Shown here: positions 17,261-22,782 of the stretch, piece after piece
How positions within the stretch are numbered: the stretch's first letter is position 1
Layout: the number at the start of each line of letters is the position of its first letter
NCBI GenBank assembly: GCA_946186915.1
Contig: CAMHOY010000021.1
Location: forward strand, 1 to 33,755
DNA: 33,755 nucleotides
From: an uncultured Bacteroidales bacterium
Lineage (GTDB): Bacteria > Bacteroidota > Bacteroidia > Bacteroidales > Paludibacteraceae
Direction of reading: 5' to 3'
Made by a program: the position numbers and the translations under genes
Notes under the pieces: generated by a model
Seen by the model: the letters and a program-made list of their open reading frames with translations, nothing else
Database searches by the model: none
What the model was told of the DNA's origin: nothing

Positions 17261-17936
17261 CCAACGATTTCTCGTTTAGTATTCGTATATGCCGTCCTTC
17301 TACAGCGACTAGTTCTTCTTGTGCAAACTGACTGAGGGTACGGATGGCATTACTTGTTGTCATATTACTCATATTCGCCAGATCCTCGCGGGGAAGTAAC
17401 ATCGCCAGGGTCTGACCATCTTCTTCGTAACCGTAGTTCTTCAGTAACAATAACAGACTCTCTGCCAAACGACCACGGATATGTTTCTGAGTCAGGTTCA
17501 CCGTTTGTATCTCTGAGAACGCCAAGTCTTTTGCCATCATTAGCATTACCTGGTAGCAGAAGGCTCCGTTGCGACGGATTAACTGCATAAAGCATGCTTT
17601 CGGCATACGATAAACAGCGCAACTTTCTACAGCACTCGCGCTCGAGTTATAACCCTCGTCCGCGATGCACGCGCGGTATCCGAATATATCGTAGGGCTTA
17701 AGCAAACGGATAATCTGCTGACGTTGACCAATACCCTCTTTGAAGATACGTACCTTTCCGCGCAGTAACATCCACATATACAGTGACATCTCACCATCCG
17801 AATGAATCAATTCATTCTTCTCGTAATACACCACTTCTGCCTGTTCCGCTGCGTACTTTCTTTCTTCCTCCGTCAGCGTCTCCCAAATTTTATTCAACTC
17901 CCATAACGGGGCGAATTCCTCATCTCTACGTTTCAT
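17238..17936 (-). CDS. Crp/Fnr family transcriptional regulator
   Basis: The protein has 232 residues. An N-terminal cyclic-nucleotide-binding-like beta-roll (about 25-140) is followed by a C-terminal winged helix-turn-helix (about 150-225) with Arg-Glu-Asp-Leu-Ala-Asn-Met-Ser-Asn-Met-Thr-Thr-Ser-Asn as recognition segment. There is no cluster of N-terminal cysteines, so it is not an FNR-type oxygen sensor. The effector is unknown. It is monocistronic: its own promoter is at 17966-17996 and its stop sits in a terminator hairpin. Confidence 0.87.
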   Translation of the reverse strand: MKRRDEEFAPLWELNKIWETLTEEERKYAAEQAEVVYYEKNELIHSDGEMSLYMWMLLRGKVRIFKEGIGQRQQIIRLLKPYDIFGYRACIADEGYNSSASAVESCAVYRMPKACFMQLIRRNGAFCYQVMLMMAKDLAFSEIQTVNLTQKHIRGRLAESLLLLLKNYGYEEDGQTLAMLLPREDLANMSNMTTSNAIRTLSQFAQEELVAVEGRHIRILNEKSLEKISRLG

Positions 17937-17965
17937 GCTTATTCAGATCAATCCGAAAATCCCTG

Positions 17966-17996
17966 CAAAGATACAACATTTTATTGATATGTGCAA
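17966..17996 (-). promoter_or_regulatory. Bacteroidota-type promoter of the Crp/Fnr gene
   Basis: On the minus strand TTG (17996-17994), 20 bases, then TATCTTTG (17973-17966). The start codon is 30 bases downstream. Confidence 0.8.
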
Positions 17997-18058
17997 ATTT
18001 AATATGTTTTTTAGCACATTTTTCTGCTATTTCTTCGCTTTTCGGACTCGCGGTGTAG

Positions 18059-18460
18059 GCGGTTTACCGCTTCGTTGGCGCTCCCTCGCAATTACCCTCC
18101 GCTGCGCCCTGTTCGCCCCTCGCGTCCGTCACGTCGTCTATTATCCCGAATGTCATTCGGGCTTAGCCGACCGCGCCGCCCCGCCCGCGAGGCGCTCAAT
18201 GCGGGTGTAGCCCATGCGGAATGTAGCAAGATTCTTGGCATTTACGCCGATTACTAGTCGGCATATGTTTTTTGGTGGGCTATTAGTGGGAGCTTTGTTC
18301 ATTTCGCCGATTACTAATCGGCGTCCTTTGTTCATTAGCCCGGCATTCTATGCCGGTTTTCTATGTTCATTATGCGGAATGCCATTCCGCTTTGATTACG
18401 TCCCCTTTAAGGAGCGTCAGCTCCGCCACTCCGTCCATTCCGTCCAGATTGAATCTGGAC
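18059..18460. repeat. Array of short palindromes, mostly 17 bp, about 34-bp period
   Basis: I see no gene in this stretch. It holds symmetric 17-mers at 18145 (CCCGAATGTCATTCGGG), 18246 (GCCGATTACTAGTCGGC), 18306 (GCCGATTACTAATCGGC), 18340 (CCGGCATTCTATGCCGG), 18374 (GCGGAATGCCATTCCGC) and 18443 (TCCAGATTGAATCTGGA), plus a shorter hairpin at 18411-18424 (GGAGC/GCTCC). Centres from 18314 on are 34, 34, 35.5 and 33.5 bases apart. The 17-base spacers before the palindromes at 18306, 18340 and 18374 share TnTGTTCATT. The palindromes differ in sequence but keep symmetry and a GC-rich-outside, AT-rich-inside composition. The left part (18059-18230) is GC-rich and more degenerate. Confidence 0.85.
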
Positions 18461-18488
18461 ATTTTTTTTTCAAAAAATCCCCATTTAT

Positions 18489-18519
18489 TTGCGTATATCA
18501 TTTTTTTGTTGTACCTTTG
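18489..18519 (+). promoter_or_regulatory. Bacteroidota-type promoter for the structured leader and lipoprotein
   Basis: TTG at 18489-18491, 20 bases, then TACCTTTG at 18512-18519. Transcription should start near 18526, giving a leader of about 218 bases before the lipoprotein start codon. Confidence 0.8.
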
Positions 18520-18525
18520 CACCGC

Positions 18526-18743
18526 AAAGGTTTTTGCAACCAAGCGCAAAGCGTTGCGCAGACATATTGAAAATAAGATAGCGTAAGCTTTCTTCTCACG
18601 TTTCTAAAATCGCCAAATTGAAAAACGCTGAAGAGAAGTAAAGTTTCGTTCACGTGTATGTGCGTGGACTTTACTTTGATTCATCAGCGATGGTGTTTGG
18701 CGATACCAAGAAACGTGGATTACAAAGTATAGTCCACTTTTTT
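18526..18743 (+). ncRNA. Structured leader RNA, candidate transcription attenuator or riboregulator
   Basis: Hairpins run the length of the leader: GCAAA/TTTGC (18524-18537), GCGCAA/TTGCGC (18544-18559), CTTCTC-A-CGTTT with AAACG...GAGAAG (18592-18638). Then AAGTAAAGT (18636-18644) can pair with ACTTTACTT (18668-18676). The latter is also part of GTGGACTTTACTTTG (18664-18678), which pairs 14 of 15 with 18723-18737 and is followed by six T. The three pairings are mutually exclusive in the order expected for an attenuator. The start codon of the lipoprotein follows the T-run directly. A 24-codon ORF (18658-18732) ends inside the terminator stem and could be a leader peptide. I do not match it to a named RNA family. 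Confidence 0.55.
18664..18743 (+). terminator. Intrinsic terminator directly upstream of the lipoprotein start codon
   Basis: The arms 18664-18678 and 18723-18737 are complementary at 14 of 15 positions and are followed by TTTTTT (18738-18743). The 44-base loop holds a smaller hairpin, TGGTG/TACCA. Readthrough is needed to express the gene at 18744. Confidence 0.7.
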
Positions 18744-19469
18744 ATGAAAATTAAATATTGTATATTTATCATTTCGTTGCTTTTGTGTTCTTGTAAAAAA
18801 CAACAAGAAGACGATTCTTGGATTGTGAACATTATTGTAGAAAATATCGTAAAGCCCAATCCATATCTAATACAGACAGGATATTTTTCTGTGTCAGATA
18901 GCCACCAAGTACAATTTGCGAAGGGAAATCTACAACGCAAAGATGTAACTTATAGATTTGCACCTACGCAATTACATTGTTGCCATATTCTGGGATTGAG
19001 TAATGAAGGCTACGAAGATTTATTTCCCTATGAATCAAGTGAAGATCTGTATGAAATTGATGGAGAGAGCTGGAGAACGCTTACAATTACAGAGTGGAAT
19101 CATCTTTTGTATCATCGTAAAAACGCTCGTCTATTAATGGGGCAAGCGCGTGTAGAGGGACTTAATGGTTTAGTACTTCTCCCTGATTCTTGGCAAGGAG
19201 TTGAAGACTTGGTTTTTGTACCTTCTCCAAAGGAAGCATCAGAGAATATTTACACTATAAATGAGTGGCATAGATTAGAAGCAGCGGGAGCGGTGTTTTT
19301 GCCTACTGCTGGATTCCAGCGTAGTGACGAAGTCTCATTCGTTGGCCTTTACGGATATTATTGGTCTTCTTCATTATATTATGTGTTTTTTGCGTATAGA
19401 GGAATATCCGTATATCCTCTCGACGGTGAATATATACCAACGCACATCTCGATTAGGTTAGTAAAATAG
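18744..19469 (+). CDS. FISUMP-like domain lipoprotein, Bacteroidales surface protein
   Basis: The protein has 241 residues. A lipoprotein signal ends at Leu-Leu-Cys-Ser-Cys (Cys17). The body has the pattern of Bacteroidales FISUMP/FGE-like proteins: Phe-Ser-Val-Ser...Val-Gln-Phe-Ala-Lys-Gly-Asn-Leu-Gln, Trp-Arg-Thr-Leu-Thr, Gly-Leu-Val-Leu-Leu-Pro-Asp, Glu-Ala-Ala-Gly-Ala-Val-Phe-Leu-Pro-Thr-Ala-Gly, and Gly-Tyr-Tyr-Trp-Ser-Ser-Ser near the end. The fold is probably C-type-lectin-like; no function is known. ATG 18744 is chosen because it begins the lipoprotein signal; in-frame GTG 18654 would add 30 residues encoded by the hairpin loop. Base composition is more AT-rich than its neighbours, which suggests separate acquisition. 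Confidence 0.82.
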   Translation: MKIKYCIFIISLLLCSCKKQQEDDSWIVNIIVENIVKPNPYLIQTGYFSVSDSHQVQFAKGNLQRKDVTYRFAPTQLHCCHILGLSNEGYEDLFPYESSEDLYEIDGESWRTLTITEWNHLLYHRKNARLLMGQARVEGLNGLVLLPDSWQGVEDLVFVPSPKEASENIYTINEWHRLEAAGAVFLPTAGFQRSDEVSFVGLYGYYWSSSLYYVFFAYRGISVYPLDGEYIPTHISIRLVK

Positions 19470-19504
19470 TTAAAGAAGAATTTCTAATTTTATTTCGTTT
19501 CCTG

Positions 19505-19529
19505 CTCCGCGTGATAGCGCGGAGTTTTT
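19505..19529 (+). terminator. Intrinsic terminator after the lipoprotein gene
   Basis: CTCCGCG-TGATAG-CGCGGAG followed by TTTTT. It lies 35 bases after the lipoprotein stop. Confidence 0.88.
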
Positions 19530-19544
19530 CTTTCTTCCGTTTCC

Positions 19545-19561
19545 GGCGGATTTAATCCGCC
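19545..19561. repeat. 17-bp palindrome across the stop codon of the small gene
   Basis: GGCGGATTTAATCCGCC is a perfect 8-1-8 palindrome, 19 bp with its C/G flanks, of the same form as the array at 18145-18460. The stop codon of the minus-strand gene (19552-19554) is in its centre. The TTTGTTCATT flank is absent or unrecognisable here. Confidence 0.65.
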
Positions 19562-19953
19562 GCTTTCATTTCTCGATAGATCTGCACGTACGTAAACGTG
19601 TACAACGTCCCGTATCCTTTCTCGCCTTCTTTCAGTCCTGCGCGGTAGGCCTCAAACCGCTCCTTCCATTGTGCGGCCTCCGCAACTAATTCTGGATCGC
19701 ACTCTTCCGGCTTTCGAGCCGCCTTATCTATCGCGTGCGCCCGTTTCTGTGCCGCCTTAATCAACTCCCTATTCTTTGTCGCGCCCTCCGACCAAGGCCC
19801 TTCGTGAATCTGCATAAAATACACTTGATGCTCGCCATCTTTTCCATTCCGATAACGCGAAACCATCCGCATTCCGTGCGTCTGCGCATATTTCTTACTG
19901 TCCAGCGCACCTCTCAACTCGTCAACCACAACGTGATACTTTGCCTTTGCCAT
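19552..19953 (-). CDS. Small protein of unknown function (paralogue of the gene at 3-347)
   Basis: The protein has 133 residues and is basic. It begins Met-Ala-Lys-Ala-Lys-Tyr-His-Val-Val-Val-Asp-Glu-Leu-Arg-Gly-Ala-Leu. A middle part, Tyr-Phe-Met-Gln-Ile-His-Glu-Gly-Pro-Trp-Ser-Glu-Gly-Ala, is followed by a helical Lys/Ala/Glu-rich segment and a C-terminal Tyr-Thr-Phe-Thr-Tyr-Val-Gln-Ile-Tyr-Arg-Glu-Met-Lys-Ala-Ala-Asp. The C-terminal third matches the partial gene at the left edge of the window. I recognise no domain, metal site or HUH/Tyr transposase motif. It has its own promoter at 20147-20177 with a leader of about 190 bases. Both copies end at or near a 17-bp palindrome. Confidence 0.7.
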   Translation of the reverse strand: MAKAKYHVVVDELRGALDSKKYAQTHGMRMVSRYRNGKDGEHQVYFMQIHEGPWSEGATKNRELIKAAQKRAHAIDKAARKPEECDPELVAEAAQWKERFEAYRAGLKEGEKGYGTLYTFTYVQIYREMKAAD

Positions 19954-20057
19954 ACTAAAAAATCGTTACTCTTTTTATTTCAAAACATATTATTCCCCTA
20001 ATCTCAAATCTCCCTGTATATAGGATGAATCCAATTGCCTCATTCTTTGCTCAGTAT

Positions 20058-20090
20058 GCTAGACCATAACTAGACGATAGCTAGACCATA
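20058..20090. repeat. Three tandem 11-bp repeats in the leader of the small gene
   Basis: GCTAGACCATA, ACTAGACGATA, GCTAGACCATA are contiguous; the outer two are identical. They lie about 105 bases upstream of the start at 19953, downstream of its promoter. The rest of 19954-20146 shows nothing I recognise. Confidence 0.75.
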
Positions 20091-20146
20091 CACACTCTGT
20101 CTTTGCCCCGTAAGTACTCCGCCTTCCTAACTCTCAAAATCGACTG

Positions 20147-20177
20147 CAAAGATAATAAAAATTTTTGATTTGTGCAA
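20147..20177 (-). promoter_or_regulatory. Bacteroidota-type promoter of the small gene at 19552-19953
   Basis: On the minus strand TTG (20177-20175), 20 bases, TATCTTTG (20154-20147). It is divergent from the promoter at 20184-20214, with the two -33 boxes six bases apart. Confidence 0.75.
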
Positions 20178-20183
20178 ACTTTT

Positions 20184-20214
20184 TTGCATATGTCATTTCT
20201 TTTTTGTACCTTTG
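20184..20214 (+). promoter_or_regulatory. Bacteroidota-type promoter of the DUF2520 gene
   Basis: TTG at 20184-20186, 20 bases, TACCTTTG at 20207-20214. A small hairpin (CGGCT-CTA-AGCCG) follows in the 5' leader near 20236-20250. Confidence 0.78.
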
Positions 20215-20266
20215 TGCCCGCAATGAATAAGATGCTCGGCTCTAAGCCGCGCAAAAGTTGAACGAT

Positions 20267-21073
20267 ATGAAAATTGTTATTATCGGAGCGGGGAGTGTGG
20301 GAACAAATCTTCACCACGCGCTGGAGAGCAAAGGCATCCGCGCGGAGATGATTCATGCGCGTCCGCTGACGGCGAAGCGCGAAGCGCTGATGGTTGATAG
20401 CCGGTGGTCGATAGACGACAGCCGAGAGGCGAGACCGGAAATCCCGCAGGCGGACGTATATATTTATGCAATCGCCGATCATGCCTTGCGCGAGGTGATT
20501 TCCAAGGTCTATGCGCCGAAGGCGCTGCATCTTCATACGTCCGGCTCCATGCCCATTGAGGTGTTCGGTGAAGATAAACCTCACGCCGGCGTGTTGTATT
20601 TTTTTCAGAGTTTCAGCCGCGAAGTGCTGATTGACGATTGGAGTGGAATTCCGTGCATCATAGAGGGCAAGAACATAGACGACATCGCAGCTATCTACTC
20701 TTTGGCGCAGTGTCTGACGAGTCGTATCTATGAGGCGAACCAGCATGATCGCGAGCGGTTGCACATCGCCGGTATTTTTGCCAATAACTATACGAACCTC
20801 ATGTATCGCATTGCGGCAGAGGTGCTGAAAGATACGCAGATACCTTTCGAGGCGTTGTTACCACTCATCGACCAGACAGCCGCCAAAGTGCATTCACTCA
20901 AGCCCGCGGACGCACAGACAGGTCCCGCCAAGCGCGGGGACCATGAAGTGATGTCTCATCATCTGGAGATTTTGAGGGAATTCAAAGCTCAAATGGCAGA
21001 ATTCAGTTCGGAGGAGTTAAGCGAAGTGTATCAAGTGCTCGCAGCGTTAATCGGGAAAGCACATAATCATTGA
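20267..21073 (+). CDS. Rossmann-like and DUF2520 domain protein
   Basis: The protein has 268 residues. An N-terminal NAD(P)-type Rossmann fold opens with Val-Ile-Ile-Gly-Ala-Gly-Ser-Val-Gly, and the C-terminal half is DUF2520 (Asn-Tyr-Thr-Asn-Leu-Met-Tyr; Gln-Thr-Gly-Pro-Ala-Lys-Arg-Gly-Asp). The layout is that of ketopantoate-reductase or prephenate-dehydrogenase-like oxidoreductases, but the reaction is unknown. ATG 20267 is preferred to TTG 20258. Residues near 44-58 are encoded by a degenerate GGTTGATAG/GGTCGATAG tract (about 20389-20430) and may be a repeat-derived insert. The 3' end overlaps mutY, on the opposite strand, by 71 bases. Confidence 0.83.
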   Translation: MKIVIIGAGSVGTNLHHALESKGIRAEMIHARPLTAKREALMVDSRWSIDDSREARPEIPQADVYIYAIADHALREVISKVYAPKALHLHTSGSMPIEVFGEDKPHAGVLYFFQSFSREVLIDDWSGIPCIIEGKNIDDIAAIYSLAQCLTSRIYEANQHDRERLHIAGIFANNYTNLMYRIAAEVLKDTQIPFEALLPLIDQTAAKVHSLKPADAQTGPAKRGDHEVMSHHLEILREFKAQMAEFSSEELSEVYQVLAALIGKAHNH

Positions 21074-22106
21074 GTTCTTCCCATCTGATGACGATAGTGC
21101 CGGGTAACTCCGGCATTTTTTGTGTCTTATGGACATGGAAACGCGCATGAATCTTCTGATGAGATAGAACATGCGTCAATTCACAGACCACTTCGCTGTC
21201 AGACCGCTTCACTGCGGGACCGCTTTGCTGTGAGGCCACTTCGTGGGAGGATAACTCTTCGCAAGGGAATTCGTAAAGATGGAACCAGATGTCTTTGGGA
21301 TTTTCCCGTCGCCGGATTAGTGTAAATACGTCTGAGGGCTGATTGCTGACAGCTGACTGCTGATAGTTCACATACACATGGTACGTAAACCATCTGTCTC
21401 TTACTTTCGGTCGTGGTTTGCGTATAGGGAGTAGTTCTGCTGTGCCGTGCATGTACGCAGCGCAGTGTGCTTGAAGGGGGCAATGTGCACAGTTATCGCC
21501 TAACGAAGGAGTGCAATACAACGCGCCGAACTCCATGATAGCGGAGTTAAAGAGTCGTGGGTTCTCCCGATCCAGAAGAACCTCTATGTGCTTGTGAAAC
21601 AATCTTTTACCGGCAGAGGTATCAAAGGCCTCATCGATGTCGAGCAAACGCGCAACAACGCGATATACATTACCGTCCATCGCCGGGTAAGGCTGGTTGT
21701 ACGCAAAGGAAGCGATAGCGCCTGCGGTATAGTCACCCACGCCGGGTAAGGCGCGAATATCTTCAAAGGTTTTCGGAAATACAACCTTTGCATTCTTGTC
21801 CTGGGATGCTTGGTTGTTCACTATCTGCTGTGCCGCTTTATGCAGATTGCGTGCGCGCGAATAATAGCCCAATCCTTGCCATTCACGTAGCACTTCTGCT
21901 TCATCTGCGGCAGCCAAAGATTCTACATCCGGCCAGCGAGCCATAAAACGCCGCCAGTAATCCAACCCCTGCAACACTCGCGTCTGCTGTAGGATAATCT
22001 CACTCAACCAAATCGCATACGCATCGTCCGTTTCACGCCACGGAAGGGCACGATGATTTGTCTCGTACCATGCGTATAAGTGTCTATATAATAAGGAGTT
22101 GGACAT
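21003..22106 (-). CDS. mutY: Adenine DNA glycosylase MutY, with repeat-derived inserts
   Basis: The enzyme removes adenine mispaired with 8-oxoguanine. Visible are Ser-Glu-Ile-Ile-Leu-Gln-Gln-Thr (catalytic Glu), the helix-hairpin-helix Leu-Pro-Gly-Val-Gly-Asp-Tyr-Thr-Ala-Gly-Ala, Ala-Met-Asp-Gly-Asn-Val-Tyr-Arg (catalytic Asp), and the 4Fe-4S loop Cys-x6... Cys-x2-Cys-x5-Cys (Cys-Ala-His-Cys-Pro-Leu-Gln-Ala-His-Cys). The C-terminal NUDIX-like domain begins normally (Phe-Thr-Tyr-His-Val-Tyr-Val) but carries two inserts: NYQQSAVSNQPSD, encoded by an ATCAG-type repeat, and a segment encoded by four 16-bp tandem repeats. Both are in frame. ATG 22106 is chosen; ATG 22118 is an alternative. It overlaps the DUF2520 gene tail to tail. 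Confidence 0.92.
   Translation of the reverse strand: MSNSLLYRHLYAWYETNHRALPWRETDDAYAIWLSEIILQQTRVLQGLDYWRRFMARWPDVESLAAADEAEVLREWQGLGYYSRARNLHKAAQQIVNNQASQDKNAKVVFPKTFEDIRALPGVGDYTAGAIASFAYNQPYPAMDGNVYRVVARLLDIDEAFDTSAGKRLFHKHIEVLLDRENPRLFNSAIMEFGALYCTPSLGDNCAHCPLQAHCAAYMHGTAELLPIRKPRPKVRDRWFTYHVYVNYQQSAVSNQPSDVFTLIRRRENPKDIWFHLYEFPCEELSSHEVASQQSGPAVKRSDSEVVCELTHVLSHQKIHARFHVHKTQKMPELPGTIVIRWEELNDYVLSRLTLRALDTLRLTPPN
21098..21121 (+). terminator. Intrinsic terminator of the DUF2520 gene, inside mutY coding sequence
   Basis: TGCCGG-GTAACT-CCGGCA followed by TTTTTT, on the plus strand, 25 bases after the DUF2520 stop. It lies within the 3' coding part of mutY on the other strand. Confidence 0.82.
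21185..21248. repeat. Four tandem 16-bp repeats inside mutY
   Basis: Contiguous units are AGACCACTTCGCTGTC, AGACCGCTTCACTGCG, GGACCGCTTTGCTGTG and AGGCCACTTCGTGGGA. They are read on the minus strand through three frames without a stop, giving a Ser/Gln/Val-rich segment in the MutY C-terminal domain. Confidence 0.8.
21331..21368 (-). repeat. ATCAG-rich short repeat inside mutY
   Basis: On the coding strand the tract runs CTATCAGCAGTCAGCTGTC then AGCAATCAGC, near-copies of a (N)ATCAGC unit. It encodes NYQQSAVSNQPSD, close to the peptide encoded by the repeat in the MATE gene. Confidence 0.7.
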
Positions 22107-22149
22107 AGTTGTTAACATTTTTTTTGACCTTTATAGGGCAAAACGCGTA

Positions 22150-22180
22150 CAAAAGTACAAAAAAATAACAGATTTTGCAA
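22150..22180 (-). promoter_or_regulatory. Bacteroidota-type promoter of mutY
   Basis: On the minus strand TTG (22180-22178), 20 bases, TACTTTTG (22157-22150). It is divergent from the HU promoter. Confidence 0.75.
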
Positions 22181-22197
22181 TTTTTTTCATGAAAAAT

Positions 22198-22228
22198 TTT
22201 CGTATTTCATTTATTTATAGTAACTTTG
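22198..22228 (+). promoter_or_regulatory. Bacteroidota-type promoter of the HU gene
   Basis: TAACTTTG at 22221-22228, with TTT rather than TTG at 22198-22200, 20 bases upstream. Confidence 0.7.
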
Positions 22229-22273
22229 CACGATTTTTCGACAAAATAGTAAATTAAAAGTCCATAAATAGTC

Positions 22274-22549
22274 ATGACTAAAGCTGAACTCATTAATGAC
22301 ATTGCAATCTCTACGGGGTATGACAAGACAACGATTAGTAAAGTAGTTGAGTCGTATATGGATAACGTCAAGAAGTCCTTGGTAGAAGGGGAAAATGTAT
22401 ATCTTCGTGGCTTCGGGACATTCCAGATTAAGGTGCGCAAAGCGAAGATAGCTCGTAATATTTATGCGAGTAAGTCTGTTCCTGTTCCCTCTCATCGCGT
22501 AGCTACCTTCAAGCCCTGTAAGGAGTTTGCGAATGAGATGCGTAGTTAA
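22274..22549 (+). CDS. HU/IHF family nucleoid DNA-binding protein
   Basis: This 91-residue protein has the family layout: N-terminal helices (Met-Thr-Lys-Ala-Glu-Leu-Ile-Asn-Asp-Ile), then Val-Tyr-Leu-Arg-Gly-Phe-Gly-Thr-Phe, the beta-arm, and Ala-Thr-Phe-Lys-Pro at the C-terminus. It binds and bends DNA as a dimer. The arm lacks the usual Arg-Asn-Pro-x-Thr motif, reading instead Val-Pro-Val-Pro-Ser-His, as in one Bacteroidota HU subgroup. The bTHX-like gene and then RNase G follow on the same strand. Confidence 0.93.
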   Translation: MTKAELINDIAISTGYDKTTISKVVESYMDNVKKSLVEGENVYLRGFGTFQIKVRKAKIARNIYASKSVPVPSHRVATFKPCKEFANEMRS

Positions 22550-22598
22550 GAAGCAAATAAGATCAAATAATATACTAACAGTTTAATTTTTATTCATT

Positions 22599-22688
22599 AT
22601 GCCTAACGGAAAGAAGCATAAGAGACATAAGATGTCCACGCATAAACGTAAAAAACGTCTGCGTAAGAATCGTCATAAGCATAAGTAA
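22599..22688 (+). CDS. 29-residue basic ribosomal-type protein (bTHX/AURKAIP1-COX24-like)
   Basis: The small ORF encodes 29 residues, of which more than half are Lys, Arg or His: Met-Pro-Asn-Gly-Lys-Lys-His-Lys-Arg-His-Lys-Met, then Thr-His-Lys-Arg-Lys-Lys-Arg-Leu-Arg-Lys-Asn-Arg-His-Lys. This pattern is that of the tiny Bacteroidota protein annotated as AURKAIP1/COX24-domain, thought to sit in the small ribosomal subunit like Thx/bS22. It lies 49 bases after HU and before a terminator, so it is probably co-transcribed with HU. Confidence 0.85.
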   Translation: MPNGKKHKRHKMSTHKRKKRLRKNRHKHK

Positions 22689-22703
22689 ATGACGATGCAT
22701 GTA

Positions 22704-22757
22704 GCTTTGTGGCCTTAGACGCGTCTAAGTGTAGATGCGTTGCCACAAGGCTTTTTT
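22704..22757 (+). terminator. Terminator-like hairpin between bTHX-like gene and RNase G
   Basis: GCTTTGTGGC pairs with GCCACAAGGC (one G-T pair) and is followed by TTTTTT. Its loop contains a perfect 16-bp palindrome, CTTAGACGCGTCTAAG. No consensus promoter is visible between it and RNase G at 22783, so partial readthrough is likely. Confidence 0.78.
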
Positions 22758-22782
22758 ATTTATTGATTTAATCCTTTCAAGT

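Noticed and set aside
17238..17936. Crp-like protein as the controller of the palindrome array
   Set aside because: The array lies upstream of this gene, but the palindromes are not TGTGA-type sites and vary too much in sequence for one regulator.
18289..18460. Possible CRISPR array
   Set aside because: The period (34 bp) is suggestive, but the would-be repeats differ in sequence and the would-be spacers are the conserved part. There are no cas genes.
18214..18570. 118-codon ORF across the palindrome array
   Set aside because: Its translation follows the repeats (Phe-Ile-Ser-Pro-Ile-Thr-Asn-like repeats), it overlaps a promoter and array, and it resembles no protein family.
18526..18743. 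6S RNA
   Set aside because: Size and promoter fit, but the ends do not pair and there is no long rod with a central bubble.
18744..19469. Diversity-generating retroelement target
   Set aside because: The C-type-lectin-like end with Gly-Tyr-Tyr-Trp-Ser-Ser recalls DGR variable proteins, but there is no reverse transcriptase or template repeat in the window.
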